From: Streptomyces fildesensis
Lineage (GTDB): Bacteria; Actinomycetota; Actinomycetes; Streptomycetales; Streptomycetaceae
Reading direction: 5' to 3'
Length of the DNA: 64,000 bases
NCBI RefSeq assembly: GCF_016107395.1
Contig: NZ_JAAIKO010000015.1
Span: 1 to 64,000, forward strand
Part shown: positions 1 to 8,595 of the stretch, in pieces
Layout: each line of letters begins with the position of its first letter
Numbering within the stretch: the stretch's first letter is position 1
Made by a program: the position numbers and the translations under genes
The notes under the pieces: model-generated
What the model saw: the letters and a program-made list of their open reading frames with translations, nothing else
What the model was told of the DNA's origin: nothing
Databases searched by the model: none

Positions 1-709
1 GAGGTGCGGACTTGGTGGTGGTCGCCAGATTCCGGGCAGCAGCCGTATCAAGGCTGGTGTGCGCCGAGTTGTTGTCCGGGGCGCCCGGGGTGCTGAGAGC
101 GGCGGCCTGGCCCGCATCAACCGACATGCGTATGTCCTTCGCATTAGGGGGTGGGGTATGCGGCCTCATTCTTTTTCGTCACCCTTCGCGCTGGGTATCG
201 CTGAATCGAGTGAGAATGAATCGTAAAAACGCCAGAGTCGGGGAATGGGAACATATGACCGATGGGGACAGTGTCCGCATATGACAAGTTATGGTGCGGG
301 CGGCCTTTGCGGCGGCCAACTGGCCCTTGCCGGGGCGGTGTTCCGATTCTGTCTGGGTGAGCACGGAGATGATCGGAATGGGTCCGGAAGGGCGTCATTT
401 CCGCACTTCTTTGACGGATTCGGCGGCCTAGCAGGTCCGCCGCGTAATTTCCCGCCGAGCATCGAACTGATGCCTGGCGTCCGTGCTGCCGGACCGACCC
501 CGGCCGGCCCCGCACCTCGGATATTTTTCCGTTCCCTTACTTGTTCGCGTACGTGTCCGCGGACGTGATCGCCTCGGCGACGGCCGCGGGGTGGTCGAGC
601 ATCACCAGGCGGCCGGCGGGGGCGGCGCGCGCTCGCGCAGGGCGGGCCCCGGAAGTCAGGGGCTGCGCGATGTGCCGGGCAGGGGTGGTGCGGGGGGCGT
701 GGGGCCGGC
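1..709. other. No confident gene; left-edge intergenic or decayed DNA
   Basis: No reading frame here has a convincing start, ribosome-binding site and recognisable product. Around 150-300 the GC content is lower than in the flanks, as in promoter or intergenic DNA. On the minus strand about 640 down to 541 an open frame ends in residues like a real C-terminus (GRLVMLDHPAAVAEAI then TSADTYANK). It could be the tail of a decayed hydrolase-like gene, but nothing upstream of it in that frame is recognisable. Treated as unassigned. Confidence 0.5.
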
Positions 710-1393
710 CTACAGCGCTTCGACGACCGCGCCGCGGTCGGTGGCGGCAGCGGGCTGCGGGGGGATCGCCAGCGGCACGGTGGTCAGGGCCGCGGCCATC
801 GCGGTCCGGCGTCCGCGGCGGAAGACATACGCGGCCAGCGCGCCGGTGCCCACCAGGGCGACCAGCGACATGAAGGTGCCGAGCCAGCTCGCGCCCAGCC
901 ACTCACCGCCGAGGTAGCCCAGACCCACGCTGTACGTCGCCCAGGCCACACCGGCCACGGCCGACCAGGGCAGGAACTCCTTGGGCCGGCGGTGCGCCAC
1001 GCCCGCGCCGAGGCTGACCACGGAGCGGCCGGCCGGTGCGAAGCGGGCGAGCACGACGAGCGAGCCACCGCCCCTGGTCAGCACCTCTCCCAGTCGTTCC
1101 TGGGCGGTGGAGAGCCTGCGGGACTGTGCCATGCGGCGGTCGAACCAGTCACCGCCGCGCCAGGCCAGCCGGTAGGCGGCGATGTCGCCGAGGCAGGAGG
1201 CGATCGCGGCGCACACCAGGAGCGCGACCACGTCGAGCATGTCGCCGCCCGCACCGGTGGTGCCCGCGGTCGCCGCGCTTATCACCAGCACCCCGCTGGG
1301 CAGGATCGGCACGAACACATCGAGCAGCACGGACAGCGCGACGAGTACGTAGATCCATGGCCAGTCGAACAAGGAGCCCAGACCCTCGAGCAC
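710..1393 (-). CDS. DedA-family membrane protein
   Basis: A 227-residue polytopic membrane protein of the DedA/SNARE-associated family. These proteins are linked to lipid scrambling and membrane homeostasis. The N-terminal re-entrant region (VFVPILPSGVLVISAA) and the central charged stretch followed by RFAPAGRSVVSLGAG match the family's signature, in which the F/R-x-x-P-x-x-R segment is conserved. About five hydrophobic segments are visible, and length is typical. The start is GTG, chosen because GGGAGG lies ten bases upstream. The last 20 residues are Ala/Pro-rich and probably cytoplasmic. It appears to be a single-gene unit. The substrate cannot be read from the sequence. Confidence 0.85.
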   Translation of the reverse strand: MLEGLGSLFDWPWIYVLVALSVLLDVFVPILPSGVLVISAATAGTTGAGGDMLDVVALLVCAAIASCLGDIAAYRLAWRGGDWFDRRMAQSRRLSTAQERLGEVLTRGGGSLVVLARFAPAGRSVVSLGAGVAHRRPKEFLPWSAVAGVAWATYSVGLGYLGGEWLGASWLGTFMSLVALVGTGALAAYVFRRGRRTAMAAALTTVPLAIPPQPAAATDRGAVVEAL

Positions 1394-1624
1394 CGTGCCT
1401 CCCCGTCCGACATATTGCCTGTTGGCGTATGGGCGGATCTACATCCGCTCCCAGCCGTACAGCGTACGCCAGAGGGGGTGGCCGGCACCGGCGAGGGGTA
1501 CGTGATGTTGTAGACACGGTGTGGGGAATATCCCGGACACCGCTTGCGGGGCGGGCGGAGAACCAGCTGATGGCGGTGTGCGCCGCCGCCCGGCCGCGCG
1601 CCGGCGGACGACGGATCGCACCGC
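1394..1624. other. Intergenic gap between DedA and PhoD genes
   Basis: This gap must carry the DedA promoter. I see no gene with a start and ribosome-binding site, and no strong hairpin. Confidence 0.5.
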
Positions 1625-3232
1625 TCATGTCCGCCGGTGTGTCGACGGCTCGAACGAGCCCTTCGGACCGGCCACCCGGAGGTCGAGCAGGCGGCCGCGC
1701 AGGGTCAGGGTCATCAGCTGGTTGCCGAACCAGGGGCCGCCCAGGCGCGTCCAGCGGATGACGGACGCGGGGAGCCGGCCGTGCCGGGCGAGGGCGCGGC
1801 CGATCCAGCGGCCCGGCCGGCTCCAGCCGACGCGGAAGCCCAGCCGTATCGCCGCGGGGACGCTGTTGTGGATCGGCGAGCAGGTGAGCTGGAGGACGCG
1901 GCTGCCCACCGGGCGCGGCCAGTGCGCCTCGGCGATGTACGCGTGGTGCACATCGCCGGACAGGACGCAGATGGTCGCGGGCGCCCGCGGCCCGCTGCCC
2001 ACCTCGGCGAAGAGGCCGGCGAGCGCGTCGAAGGAGGTGCGGAACGCCGCCCAGTGCTCCAGGTCGGCCGCCTGCCGCAGCTTCTCGCCGCGCTCCGCCC
2101 ACCGCGGGCCGCGCACCCCCCGGCAGAGCGCCGCGTCCCACTCCTCGGCGGCGTGCACGGCGTGCGGCAGCAGCCAGGGCAGCGAGCTGCCGACCAGGAG
2201 ATGGTCGAACGAGCCGTCGGACAGCGCCTGTTCGCGCACCCACCGCCACTCGCCGTCGTCGAGCATCGAGCGCCGGTCCTCCTCCAGGACGCGGGCGGCC
2301 CGGGAGTCCACCATCAGCAGCCGGACGCGTCCGAAGTCGCGCCGGTAACTCCAGCGCACCGAAGCGGCGTCGGCGTCGGCGCGGGCGGCGAAGGCCCGGA
2401 CGGCCTCGGTGCCGTCGGCGGCGGCGCGCACCGTGGCGAACAGCTCGTCGGCGGCCAGCTCGGCGGGGGAGAGGTTGCCCAGGTGCTGATGGACCCAGTA
2501 CGACATCAGGCCGCCGAGGATGCGCTCCTGCCACCAGGGTGTGCCGCGGATCTGTCCGAGCCACGCCTCCGAGGTGTTCCAGTCGTCGATCACATCGTGG
2601 TCGTCGAAGATCATGCAGCTGGGGACGGTGGACAGCAGCCAGCGCACCTCGGGGTCGAGCCAGGATTCGTAGTAGAGGTGGGTGTACTCCTCGTAGTCCG
2701 CGACCTGGTCCCAGGGCGGATCGGAGAGGTCGCGGCGGCGGGCGAGCCAGCGGCGGGTGGCCGCCGAGGTCTCGTCCGCGTAGACCTGGTCACCCAGCAG
2801 GAGCAGCACGTCCGGGCGGGCGGCGCCGTCCCGCACGATCTCCTGGGCGAGGGAGTCGAGGGCGTCGGGGCCGACCGGGTCGCGGGTGTGGTGCGCGGGC
2901 GCCGCCCAGCGGCAGGAGCCGAAGGCCACCCGCAGCGGGGCGCTGCCGCCCGCGGCGGTATGGATGGTGCTGGGCGGGAACGGGGAGCCGGGCAGCGGCC
3001 ACACCTGTCGGCCGTCGAGGTGCACGGCGTACGGCGTCCCGGCGCCGGGACGCAGCCCGGTGACGGTCACCAGCGCGTAGTGGTGCCCGGCGACCTGCCA
3101 GGTCCTGGCGGTCCCGCCGCCGTCCCCTTCGCAGGCGACGACCGCCTCGCACGGGCGGTCCGCCTCGATCCAGACGGTCGCGCTGTCCTCGCCCACGTAC
3201 CGCAGCAGTGGACCCAAACGCAGCTCAGCCAA
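1625..3232 (-). CDS. PhoD-like alkaline phosphatase/phosphodiesterase family protein
   Basis: A 535-residue metallophosphatase of the alkaline phosphatase D family. Visible family marks are the N-terminal beta-sandwich portion (RLGPLLRYVGEDSATVWIE), the first metal-binding block LLLLGDQVYADE, the IFDDHDVIDDWN block and the late VLSGDVHHAYIAEA block. Characterised PhoD enzymes hydrolyse phosphoester bonds with Fe/Ca cofactors. I see no N-terminal twin-arginine signal, unlike secreted PhoD, so this is probably one of the cytoplasmic actinobacterial paralogues. The start is TTG, chosen because GGAGGGGAGG lies upstream. That Shine-Dalgarno sequence lies inside the hairpin at 3241-3284, so translation may be structure-controlled. 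The gene could be co-transcribed with the upstream HNH gene. Confidence 0.88.
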   Translation of the reverse strand: MAELRLGPLLRYVGEDSATVWIEADRPCEAVVACEGDGGGTARTWQVAGHHYALVTVTGLRPGAGTPYAVHLDGRQVWPLPGSPFPPSTIHTAAGGSAPLRVAFGSCRWAAPAHHTRDPVGPDALDSLAQEIVRDGAARPDVLLLLGDQVYADETSAATRRWLARRRDLSDPPWDQVADYEEYTHLYYESWLDPEVRWLLSTVPSCMIFDDHDVIDDWNTSEAWLGQIRGTPWWQERILGGLMSYWVHQHLGNLSPAELAADELFATVRAAADGTEAVRAFAARADADAASVRWSYRRDFGRVRLLMVDSRAARVLEEDRRSMLDDGEWRWVREQALSDGSFDHLLVGSSLPWLLPHAVHAAEEWDAALCRGVRGPRWAERGEKLRQAADLEHWAAFRTSFDALAGLFAEVGSGPRAPATICVLSGDVHHAYIAEAHWPRPVGSRVLQLTCSPIHNSVPAAIRLGFRVGWSRPGRWIGRALARHGRLPASVIRWTRLGGPWFGNQLMTLTLRGRLLDLRVAGPKGSFEPSTHRRT

Positions 3233-3240
3233 GGTGACCG

Positions 3241-3284
3241 GCCTCCCCTCCGTCGCCCAAGACTACGGACGACGGAGGGGAGGC
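3241..3284 (-). terminator. Perfect 15-bp hairpin downstream of the HNH gene, overlapping the phoD-like SD
   Basis: GCCTCCCCTCCGTCG (3241-3255) pairs perfectly with CGACGGAGGGGAGGC (3270-3284) around a 14-nt loop. On the minus strand it follows the HNH stop and could terminate that transcript. Its 3' arm contains the purine-rich Shine-Dalgarno of the next gene (TTG start at 3232). There is no T-tract, as is usual in Streptomyces. Confidence 0.7.
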
Positions 3285-3304
3285 GGGAGTTGTGCGTCAG
3301 GCCG

Positions 3305-3964
3305 TCAGCAGCCGTTGAGGATGGAGGTCAGGGCGCTCTTCTCCGCCGAGTCGACGGTCAGGGAGTACGAGTACTTCACCCAGACCCACATACGGGCGTA
3401 GGTGCAGTGGTACGAGGCCAGCGGCGGCAGCCACTGGGCCGGGTCCTTGTCGCCCTTGGCCTGGTTGACGTTGTCGGTGACGGCGAGCAGCTGGGAGTGG
3501 GTCAGGTCGTTGGCGAACGCCTGCCGCTGGGCGGTGGTCCAGCCGGCGGCGCCGGAGCGCCAGGCCTGGGCGAGCGGGACCATGTGGTCGATGTCGACGT
3601 CGGAGGCGGCGGTCCAGGTGGCGCCGTCGTAGGGGGAGTGCCAGGTGCCGCTGACGGCGGCACAGGAGGAGTCCTGGACGACGCCCGTCCCGTCGCGCTT
3701 GAGGACGACCTCCCGGGTGTTGCAGGCGCCGCTCTGGGTGATCCAGTGCGGGAACTTGTCGCGGCTGTAGCCGGTGGACGATCCCTCGGCCTGCACGGTG
3801 AGTGCGGCCAGTTCGGTGCGGGCGGTCGCGGCGCTCGGCGGCGTGGGGGGTGCGGCCTGGGCGGTGGTGGGGGCGACGAGCAGACCGAGTGCCGCGGCGA
3901 TGGCGGCGAACGCGGTGAGCACGCTCACGCGTCGACGCGCGTAGACATTGCGTATCCGGGACAT
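3305..3964 (-). CDS. Secreted HNH-family nuclease (DUF1524-like)
   Basis: A 219-residue protein with a Sec signal peptide: a basic N-terminus (MSRIRNVYARRR), a hydrophobic core, and cleavage near TTAQA-APP about residue 37. The mature part carries the DUF1524/HNH core, visible as DVDIDHMVPLAQAW followed by NVNQAKGDKDPAQW. In this family the D-H-x-V-P-L motif provides the metal-binding and general-base residues. Four cysteines (GACN, SSCAA, YHCTY and the C-terminal C) could form disulfides. Streptomyces species secrete several such nucleases, which degrade DNA during lysis and nutrient scavenging. The start was chosen so that the signal peptide begins at its arginine-rich region; further upstream the frame runs into the repeat element at 4009-4174. 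Confidence 0.88.
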   Translation of the reverse strand: MSRIRNVYARRRVSVLTAFAAIAAALGLLVAPTTAQAAPPTPPSAATARTELAALTVQAEGSSTGYSRDKFPHWITQSGACNTREVVLKRDGTGVVQDSSCAAVSGTWHSPYDGATWTAASDVDIDHMVPLAQAWRSGAAGWTTAQRQAFANDLTHSQLLAVTDNVNQAKGDKDPAQWLPPLASYHCTYARMWVWVKYSYSLTVDSAEKSALTSILNGC

Positions 3965-4008
3965 GCGAACTCCCTGTGGGGGTGAGGGTGGTTGCGGGCG
4001 TGTCCTAG

Positions 4009-4174
4009 GTCGTGTCGTCGCAGTCCCGTCTGGCCGGCGGGGCCTGGCACGCACGCTCGCGGCGTTGTCCTCGGTCGCCGATGCTCCGCACGGACTCCCT
4101 CCTCCGCCTTGCGATCGCACGCACCAGACCCCGCCGGCCCCGCCCTAGCGGGCGGACGACGCAACTTTGACGAC
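4009..4174. repeat. MITE-like long inverted-repeat element, copy 1
   Basis: About 166 bp with imperfect terminal inverted repeats. GTCGTG... at the left end faces ...GACGAC at the right. The inner arms 4032-4055 (GGCCGGCGGGGCCTGG...) and 4116-4139 (...CCAGACCCCGCCGGCC) match with a few mismatches. The central loop (GGCGTTGTCCTCGGTCGCC ... CCTCCTCCGCCTTG) is closely similar to the loop of the hairpin element at 23869-24030. No transposase is encoded. It lies between the divergent HNH and fetB-like genes. Confidence 0.6.
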
Positions 4175-4338
4175 ACTCCCCGGCCCGGCCAGGGTGACGG
4201 GCCCGGGTAAGCGTGCCGGGTCCGGATTGCCTGCCGAGGTGCGGCAGGTTACAGGTTGGCGACATGGGCACGTCATGTCGAGGGGTGGCGCACCGTCAGT
4301 TCCGTTGGGTTCCCGTCGTACCCGCCTACAGTGACCCC

Positions 4339-5184
4339 GTGCTCGCCGTCGTGTCCGCCGCCACCACGTCCTCCGCCGGTACCGCGGCCGGCGCCACTCT
4401 CCCGGCCCTGACGTCCGCCGCCGCCACCTCACTGCTGCCCGTCGACCGCACCCTCGGCGTCGTGCTGGCCGTCCTGCTCGTGGTGGCCACCGGGGTCGCC
4501 GCGTACGCCCATCTCGCGGACGAGCGGGAGAACTACGCACGCGGGATCGCCGTCGCGGGGCTGCGCGCCGCGCTGCAGCTCGCGGTCGTCTCGCTGCTCA
4601 TCGGCTGGGTCGTCCGCTATCTGCCGGCGCTGCTCGCCTTCGTCGGCGTCATGTACGCGGTCGCGGTGTGGACGGCGGGCCGCCGCATCACCGACGACCG
4701 CAGCTGGCGGTGGGCGGCCGTGCCCATCGGGGTGAGCGCGCTGCCGGTCGTCGCGCTCCTGGTGCTGACCGGCCTCGTGCCACTCGACGGCATCGCGCTG
4801 ATCCCCGTCGCGGGCATTCTCATCGGGGGCGCGCTCACCGCGACGGTCCTCGGCGGGCGCCGCGCGCTGGAGGAACTGCACAGCCGGAACGGCGAGGTCG
4901 AGGCCGCCATGGCGCTGGGCTTCGAGGACCGGGACGCCCGGCTGGAGATCGCCAGGCCCGCCGCGTCCGGCGCGCTGGTGCCGGGGCTCGACCAGACGCG
5001 GACTGTGGGACTGGTCACGCTGCCGGGGGCCTTCGTCGGCATGCTGCTCGGCGGGGCATCACCCGTGATGGCGGGGGCCGTTCAGCTCTTCGTGCTGGTC
5101 GCGCTGCTGGTGGTGCAGGCGGTCGCGGTCTCGTCGGTCCTGGAGCTGGTGGCCAGGGGCCGGCTGACCCGTCGCGTAGAATAG
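4339..5184 (+). CDS. FetB-family (UPF0014) ABC transporter permease
   Basis: A 281-residue integral membrane protein of the FetB/YbbM family. E. coli FetB with the ATPase FetA exports iron and protects from oxidative stress. Seven or so hydrophobic segments are visible. The family block EAAMALGFEDRDARLEIARP and the following GLDQTRTVGLVTLPGAFVGMLLGG, with conserved L-P-G-A-F/M, are clear. I chose the GTG at 4339 rather than an upstream ATG because the shorter form starts just before the first hydrophobic region. No fetA-like ATPase is adjacent, so its partner must be elsewhere. The next gene is a manganese-type exporter, which suggests a metal-homeostasis neighbourhood. Confidence 0.85.
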   Translation: MLAVVSAATTSSAGTAAGATLPALTSAAATSLLPVDRTLGVVLAVLLVVATGVAAYAHLADERENYARGIAVAGLRAALQLAVVSLLIGWVVRYLPALLAFVGVMYAVAVWTAGRRITDDRSWRWAAVPIGVSALPVVALLVLTGLVPLDGIALIPVAGILIGGALTATVLGGRRALEELHSRNGEVEAAMALGFEDRDARLEIARPAASGALVPGLDQTRTVGLVTLPGAFVGMLLGGASPVMAGAVQLFVLVALLVVQAVAVSSVLELVARGRLTRRVE

Positions 5185-5193
5185 GTGGCGCAG

Positions 5194-5337
5194 AAGGGGA
5201 GTAGCTCTTCGCCGGACCGTCGACATACTGCTCAGATCCTGAGCCGGCGCCCGGAGGCACGGTGGGTTTCCCACCGGGCCAGCGAGACCTTCGGCCGCAG
5301 CGTTTTCCATGGACGCTGTCGAGCCGAAGCGACCCCT
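5194..5337 (+). promoter_or_regulatory. yybP-ykoY (Mn2+) riboswitch
   Basis: The leader of the GDT1-type exporter gene starts with GGGGAGTAGC, the 5' signature of the yybP-ykoY motif. It has the GACCTTCGGCCG internal segment and closes with GCCGAAGCGACCCC, which pairs back to the start. This class senses Mn2+ and usually turns on Mn exporters. A G/C-rich hairpin (GGTGGGTTTCCCACC) is visible within it. The start of the gene lies about 50 nt after the closing stem, which leaves room for an expression platform. Confidence 0.88.
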
Positions 5338-5386
5338 TTTCCCGGCGCTCTCGGTGCGGCAGCCCGACCGATGAGGATCCCGCCCC

Positions 5387-5968
5387 GTGTTCAGCTTCAC
5401 CGTCGCCGCCATCGTCTTCGGCGTCGTCTTCCTGGCAGAACTGCCCGACAAGACCGCGCTCGCCGGCCTCATGCTCGGCACCCGCTACCGCGCCTCGTAC
5501 GTCTTCTGCGGTGTCGCCGCCGCCTTCGTCGTCCATGTCGGCCTGGCCATCGCGGCGGGCAGCGTACTGACCCTGCTCCCGCACCGCTGGGTGCAGGGCG
5601 TCGTCGGCCTGCTCTTCCTTGCGGGCGCGGCCATGCTGCTGTTCAAGAAGGACGATGACGAGGAGGGCGTCCGCGAACCCGCCGACCAGAGCTTCTGGAA
5701 GGTCGCGGGCACCGGCTTCATGCTCATCCTGGTCGCCGAGTTCGGCGATCTGACGCAGATCATGACCGCCAACCTCGCCGCCCGCTACGACGATCCGGTG
5801 GCCGTCGGCCTCGGCGCCGTTCTCGCGCTGTGGGCGGTCGCCGGGCTGGGGATCTTCGGTGGGCGGCTGCTGATGAAGCGGGTGCCGCTGGCGCTGATCA
5901 CGAAGGTCGCCGCCGCCGTGATGGTGCTGCTCGCCGTGTTCAGCCTCTACGAGGCGATCGCGGGCTAG
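5387..5968 (+). CDS. GDT1/TMEM165-family (UPF0016) manganese exporter
   Basis: A 193-residue membrane protein with the two family signatures, one in each half: E-L-P-D-K-T (LAELPDKTALAGLMLG) near residue 19 and E-F-G-D-L-T (VAEFGDLTQIM) near residue 118. The repeated E-x-G/P-D-K/L-T motifs form the cation site. Relatives such as MneA/MntX-like exporters and TMEM165 move Mn2+/Ca2+ out of the cytosol. Six hydrophobic segments are seen, with a charged cytoplasmic loop (KKDDDEEG) between the halves. GTG start. The upstream yybP-ykoY riboswitch strongly supports Mn2+ as substrate and implies induction by excess manganese. Confidence 0.9.
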   Translation: MFSFTVAAIVFGVVFLAELPDKTALAGLMLGTRYRASYVFCGVAAAFVVHVGLAIAAGSVLTLLPHRWVQGVVGLLFLAGAAMLLFKKDDDEEGVREPADQSFWKVAGTGFMLILVAEFGDLTQIMTANLAARYDDPVAVGLGAVLALWAVAGLGIFGGRLLMKRVPLALITKVAAAVMVLLAVFSLYEAIAG

Positions 5969-5987
5969 CGGGACGGGTGGGCGGCGC

Positions 5988-6650
5988 TCAGCCGATGTGG
6001 ACCAGGAGGCCGCCGTCCGCGGTGGCCTCCACCCGCACCTGCTCCAGCGAGTCGACGTGCGCGGTGGGCGCGTGGACGGCGGCGCGCGGGCCCACGCCGA
6101 TGACACGCATCCCGGCGGCCTTCGCCGCGGCGATGCCGACCTCGGCGTCCTCGAACACGATGCAGTCCTCGGGGGCGAAGCCCAGCTCCGCGGCGCCCTT
6201 CAGGAAGCCCTCCGGGTCCGGCTTGCTCGCGCTCACCCGCTCCGCGGTCACCATGACCTCCGGCATCGGCAGCGCGGCGGCGCCCATCCTCGCGCGGGCC
6301 AGTGCCTCGTCGGCGGACGTCACCAGGGCGTGCGGCCGGCCGGCGAGCGACGCCAGGAAGGCGGGCGCGCCCGGGACGGGCACGACACCGTCGAGGTCGG
6401 CGGTCTCCTCGGCGAGCATCCGCCGGTTGTCGGCGAGGTTCTCCGCCATCGGGCGGTCCGGCAGCAGCACCGCCATGGTGGCGTGGCCCTGCCGTCCGTG
6501 CACGACCTGCAGCACCGCCTGCGCGTCGAGTCCCTGCGCCTCGGCCCAGCGGCGCCAGCAGCGCTCGACCACGGCGTCGGAGTTCACCAGGGTGCCGTCC
6601 ATGTCGAGGAGCAGCGCTCGGGCGGTCAGGACGGACGGCGTGGACGGCAT
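5988..6650 (-). CDS. HAD-family hydrolase (phosphatase-like)
   Basis: A 220-residue haloacid dehalogenase superfamily protein. Motif I is LLLDMDGTLVNSD (Asp nucleophile and Asp+2 acid/base) near residue 15. Motif II is LVTSADEALA, the motif III lysine is in SKPDPEGFL, and motif IV is CIVFEDAEVGIAAAK. This layout with a helical cap after motif I is that of beta-phosphoglucomutase and sugar-phosphate phosphatases (YfbT/YqaB/GPP type). The ATG start has AAGGAG seven bases upstream. The exact phosphosugar substrate cannot be inferred. It converges on the GDT1 gene with only 19 bp between the stops. Confidence 0.88.
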   Translation of the reverse strand: MPSTPSVLTARALLLDMDGTLVNSDAVVERCWRRWAEAQGLDAQAVLQVVHGRQGHATMAVLLPDRPMAENLADNRRMLAEETADLDGVVPVPGAPAFLASLAGRPHALVTSADEALARARMGAAALPMPEVMVTAERVSASKPDPEGFLKGAAELGFAPEDCIVFEDAEVGIAAAKAAGMRVIGVGPRAAVHAPTAHVDSLEQVRVEATADGGLLVHIG

Positions 6651-6672
6651 ACGGACTCCTTAGAAGTACTCA

Positions 6673-6712
6673 GTGGCCCCGCCCGCCGGTCAGGGGAAAC
6701 GGGCGGAGCCAC
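6673..6712 (-). terminator. Hairpin terminator after the 6794-7354 gene
   Basis: GTGGCCCCGCCCG pairs with CGGGCGGAGCCAC with one mismatch and a 14-nt loop. It lies just downstream of the minus-strand hypothetical gene and 20 bp before the HAD gene start. Confidence 0.55.
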
Positions 6713-6793
6713 TTTGTTTCTCTACGATACAAAACAAGGCCCCGGTTGGCCAGCGGCCCCCGTTCCTTGCCGCTGGAGGCCCGGAACGATGGC

Positions 6794-7354
6794 CTACGCC
6801 TCCTCGACGTACTGGAGCAGGCCCCAGGTGAAGTGGGCGATGCGGCGGGTGCCGGCCGAGGGATCGCCGAAGGCGAGCCGCCAGCGGGTGGGGGCGCTGC
6901 CTTCCAAGGGTGTCGCGGGCCGCAAGGCACGGGCGACCTCGTCGACGGTGCAGGACCACGGGACGAGGTCGTCGGGACTCTCCAGGACCGGGGCCGGGGC
7001 GCCCGGGGCGCGGATGAGCCACTCGTTCCACACCGCGCCGCCGCCGGGCGCGCACAGCACCTCGAAGCGCAGCTCGGGCCAGAGCGGTACGGGCCACAGC
7101 AGGGCCTCGCAGCTCAGATCCCCGATCCGGCGGACGATCGTGCTCTCGGGCGGCCCGAGCACGGCACGGTAGCGGCGTTCACCGCCCGGGGAGTGCCGCC
7201 CGTGCAGCCGCGCCTGCCAGCGGCGGTTCGCCTCCCGCAGCTCCGCGCGGGACGCGCCGAGCGTACGGAGCGCCTCCTCGACCAGCTCGGGCCGGTGGTC
7301 CGCCATCCGCCGCAGCAGGACGAGTTGGAACTGACCGGGCCCGAATTCCTCCAT
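6794..7354 (-). CDS. Conserved hypothetical protein
   Basis: A 186-residue soluble protein that I do not recognise as a named family. The N-terminal third is helical and charged ([24 protein letters not shown]). The centre has [30 protein letters not shown], and the end is [15 protein letters not shown]. There is no signal peptide, membrane segment or metal motif. Composition and third-position GC match real Streptomyces genes. The ATG start was preferred; an in-frame GTG two codons earlier is possible. It lies 28 bp downstream of the peptidoglycan-binding membrane protein in the same direction, so they may be co-transcribed. Confidence 0.7.
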   Translation of the reverse strand: MEEFGPGQFQLVLLRRMADHRPELVEEALRTLGASRAELREANRRWQARLHGRHSPGGERRYRAVLGPPESTIVRRIGDLSCEALLWPVPLWPELRFEVLCAPGGGAVWNEWLIRAPGAPAPVLESPDDLVPWSCTVDEVARALRPATPLEGSAPTRWRLAFGDPSAGTRRIAHFTWGLLQYVEEA

Positions 7355-7382
7355 CGCCACGCCACGATCCTCGCAGACGCGG

Positions 7383-8420
7383 CTACCAGGAGGTCTGCCC
7401 CTCCAGCGCGGTCCGGGTCGCCGGGCCGTAGACACCCTCGGGATCGCTGGTGATCCCCATCCAGAACTGGAACGTCGCGACGGCGTCCCTGACCCCCGTG
7501 TCGAAGACGCCGTCCGCGCTGCCCATGTAGACGTAGGCGCGGCGCAGCCGCTGCTGGAGGTCCCTGACCTGGGTGCCGGTGTCACCCATGTGCAGCGCCG
7601 GCGTCGCGAGCGTCGGGTGGTTCGTGGGAGCGGGAGTGCTGCTCGGGGTCGCGTCGGGGCCGGGCACCACCGGGTCGCCCACCGGGGAAGGGGGCGCGGA
7701 CGGGGTCGCCGACACCGGGGCGACGGTGGCCGGTGGAGTCGTCACCGGGGTGGACGGGGCACGGTGGGTCGCCGTCGGCGAGGCCGTGGGCGCCTTCCCG
7801 TGGGCGGCGGTCGGTGCCACGGCGGCCATCGCGTCGCTGGTGGGCAGGACGACGTCGGGGACGCTGCTGCTGTTGTCGGGCAGGGCCCGCTCCGGCCGGT
7901 CGGGCGTGCTCAGCAGCTGGTTGGCGACGGCGACCGCGCCGGCGGCCATCGCCGTGGCGGCCACGGTGGCAGCCGCGACGACCAGGCCCCGTCTGCGGCG
8001 GCGGGGGCGGCGGCGCCGGCCGCCACGGTGCTGACCCGGGCCCTCGGCGTCGCTCCAGTCGGAGTGGCCGGTGCGGTCCAGCAGCAGCCCTGACTCATGG
8101 GGGCCCGCAGCGGACAGGTCTGCCGGATGTCCGCGACCGTCCTCGGCCGGGTATGCGAGAGCATCGTCCGCCGGGTATTCGAAGCCGTCGTAGGTGGCCG
8201 GGAACATCCCCACGTCGGTGGCGGCCGGGCGGTACGCGGCCGTCCCGATCAGCGGCTTGACCGTCGACTCGGCGGGCCCGGTGCCCGGCTCCGCCACGTA
8301 TGGCCGAACGCGCAGCGGGTGGAAGCCTTCCGTCGCCGCGAGCGCGATCTGCCGTTCGGCCGACCGGGCCGCGGCCGTGGCCACACCCGGCTCCGGTCCC
8401 TCTTCCCCCTCCGGCGCCAC
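7383..8420 (-). CDS. Membrane-anchored peptidoglycan-binding domain protein
   Basis: A 345-residue protein with four parts. First is a 130-residue cytoplasmic N-terminus of low complexity. Next is an arginine cluster ([13 protein letters not shown]), then one transmembrane helix ([23 protein letters not shown]). Then comes an extracellular Ser/Thr/Pro/Ala-rich linker, and last a C-terminal PG_binding_1 domain ([43 protein letters not shown]). The C-terminal domain family binds cell-wall peptidoglycan. Type II topology with the binding domain outside is inferred. The GTG start was chosen for the GGGAGGGGAG just upstream. No catalytic domain is present, so it is probably a tether or sensor rather than a hydrolase. 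Confidence 0.82.
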   Translation of the reverse strand: MAPEGEEGPEPGVATAAARSAERQIALAATEGFHPLRVRPYVAEPGTGPAESTVKPLIGTAAYRPAATDVGMFPATYDGFEYPADDALAYPAEDGRGHPADLSAAGPHESGLLLDRTGHSDWSDAEGPGQHRGGRRRRPRRRRRGLVVAAATVAATAMAAGAVAVANQLLSTPDRPERALPDNSSSVPDVVLPTSDAMAAVAPTAAHGKAPTASPTATHRAPSTPVTTPPATVAPVSATPSAPPSPVGDPVVPGPDATPSSTPAPTNHPTLATPALHMGDTGTQVRDLQQRLRRAYVYMGSADGVFDTGVRDAVATFQFWMGITSDPEGVYGPATRTALEGQTSW

Positions 8421-8595
8421 TGGGCTCCCCTCCCACAAACGGTCCTCGGATACCTCAAGACGCAGTGATTATGCCGCCGCGGGCATGCCGTGCCCAGGTC
8501 TGTCCAGCACGACCGGGGGTCCATAGAGCGCGAAACCGGAGCGAATAGTGTGAATATTGATTCGCGATCAAGCGGCGCGACGCGAGGAGCACGGC

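Noticed and set aside
144-515. Minus-strand frame of 123 codons near the left edge
   Set aside because: No ribosome-binding site, no recognisable product and arginine/histidine-rich composition typical of an off-frame reading of GC-rich DNA.
1637-3985. 782-codon plus-strand frame across the PhoD and HNH genes
   Set aside because: It is antisense to two genes with clear family motifs, and its composition (very high Gly, Val, Arg) is that of a shadow frame.
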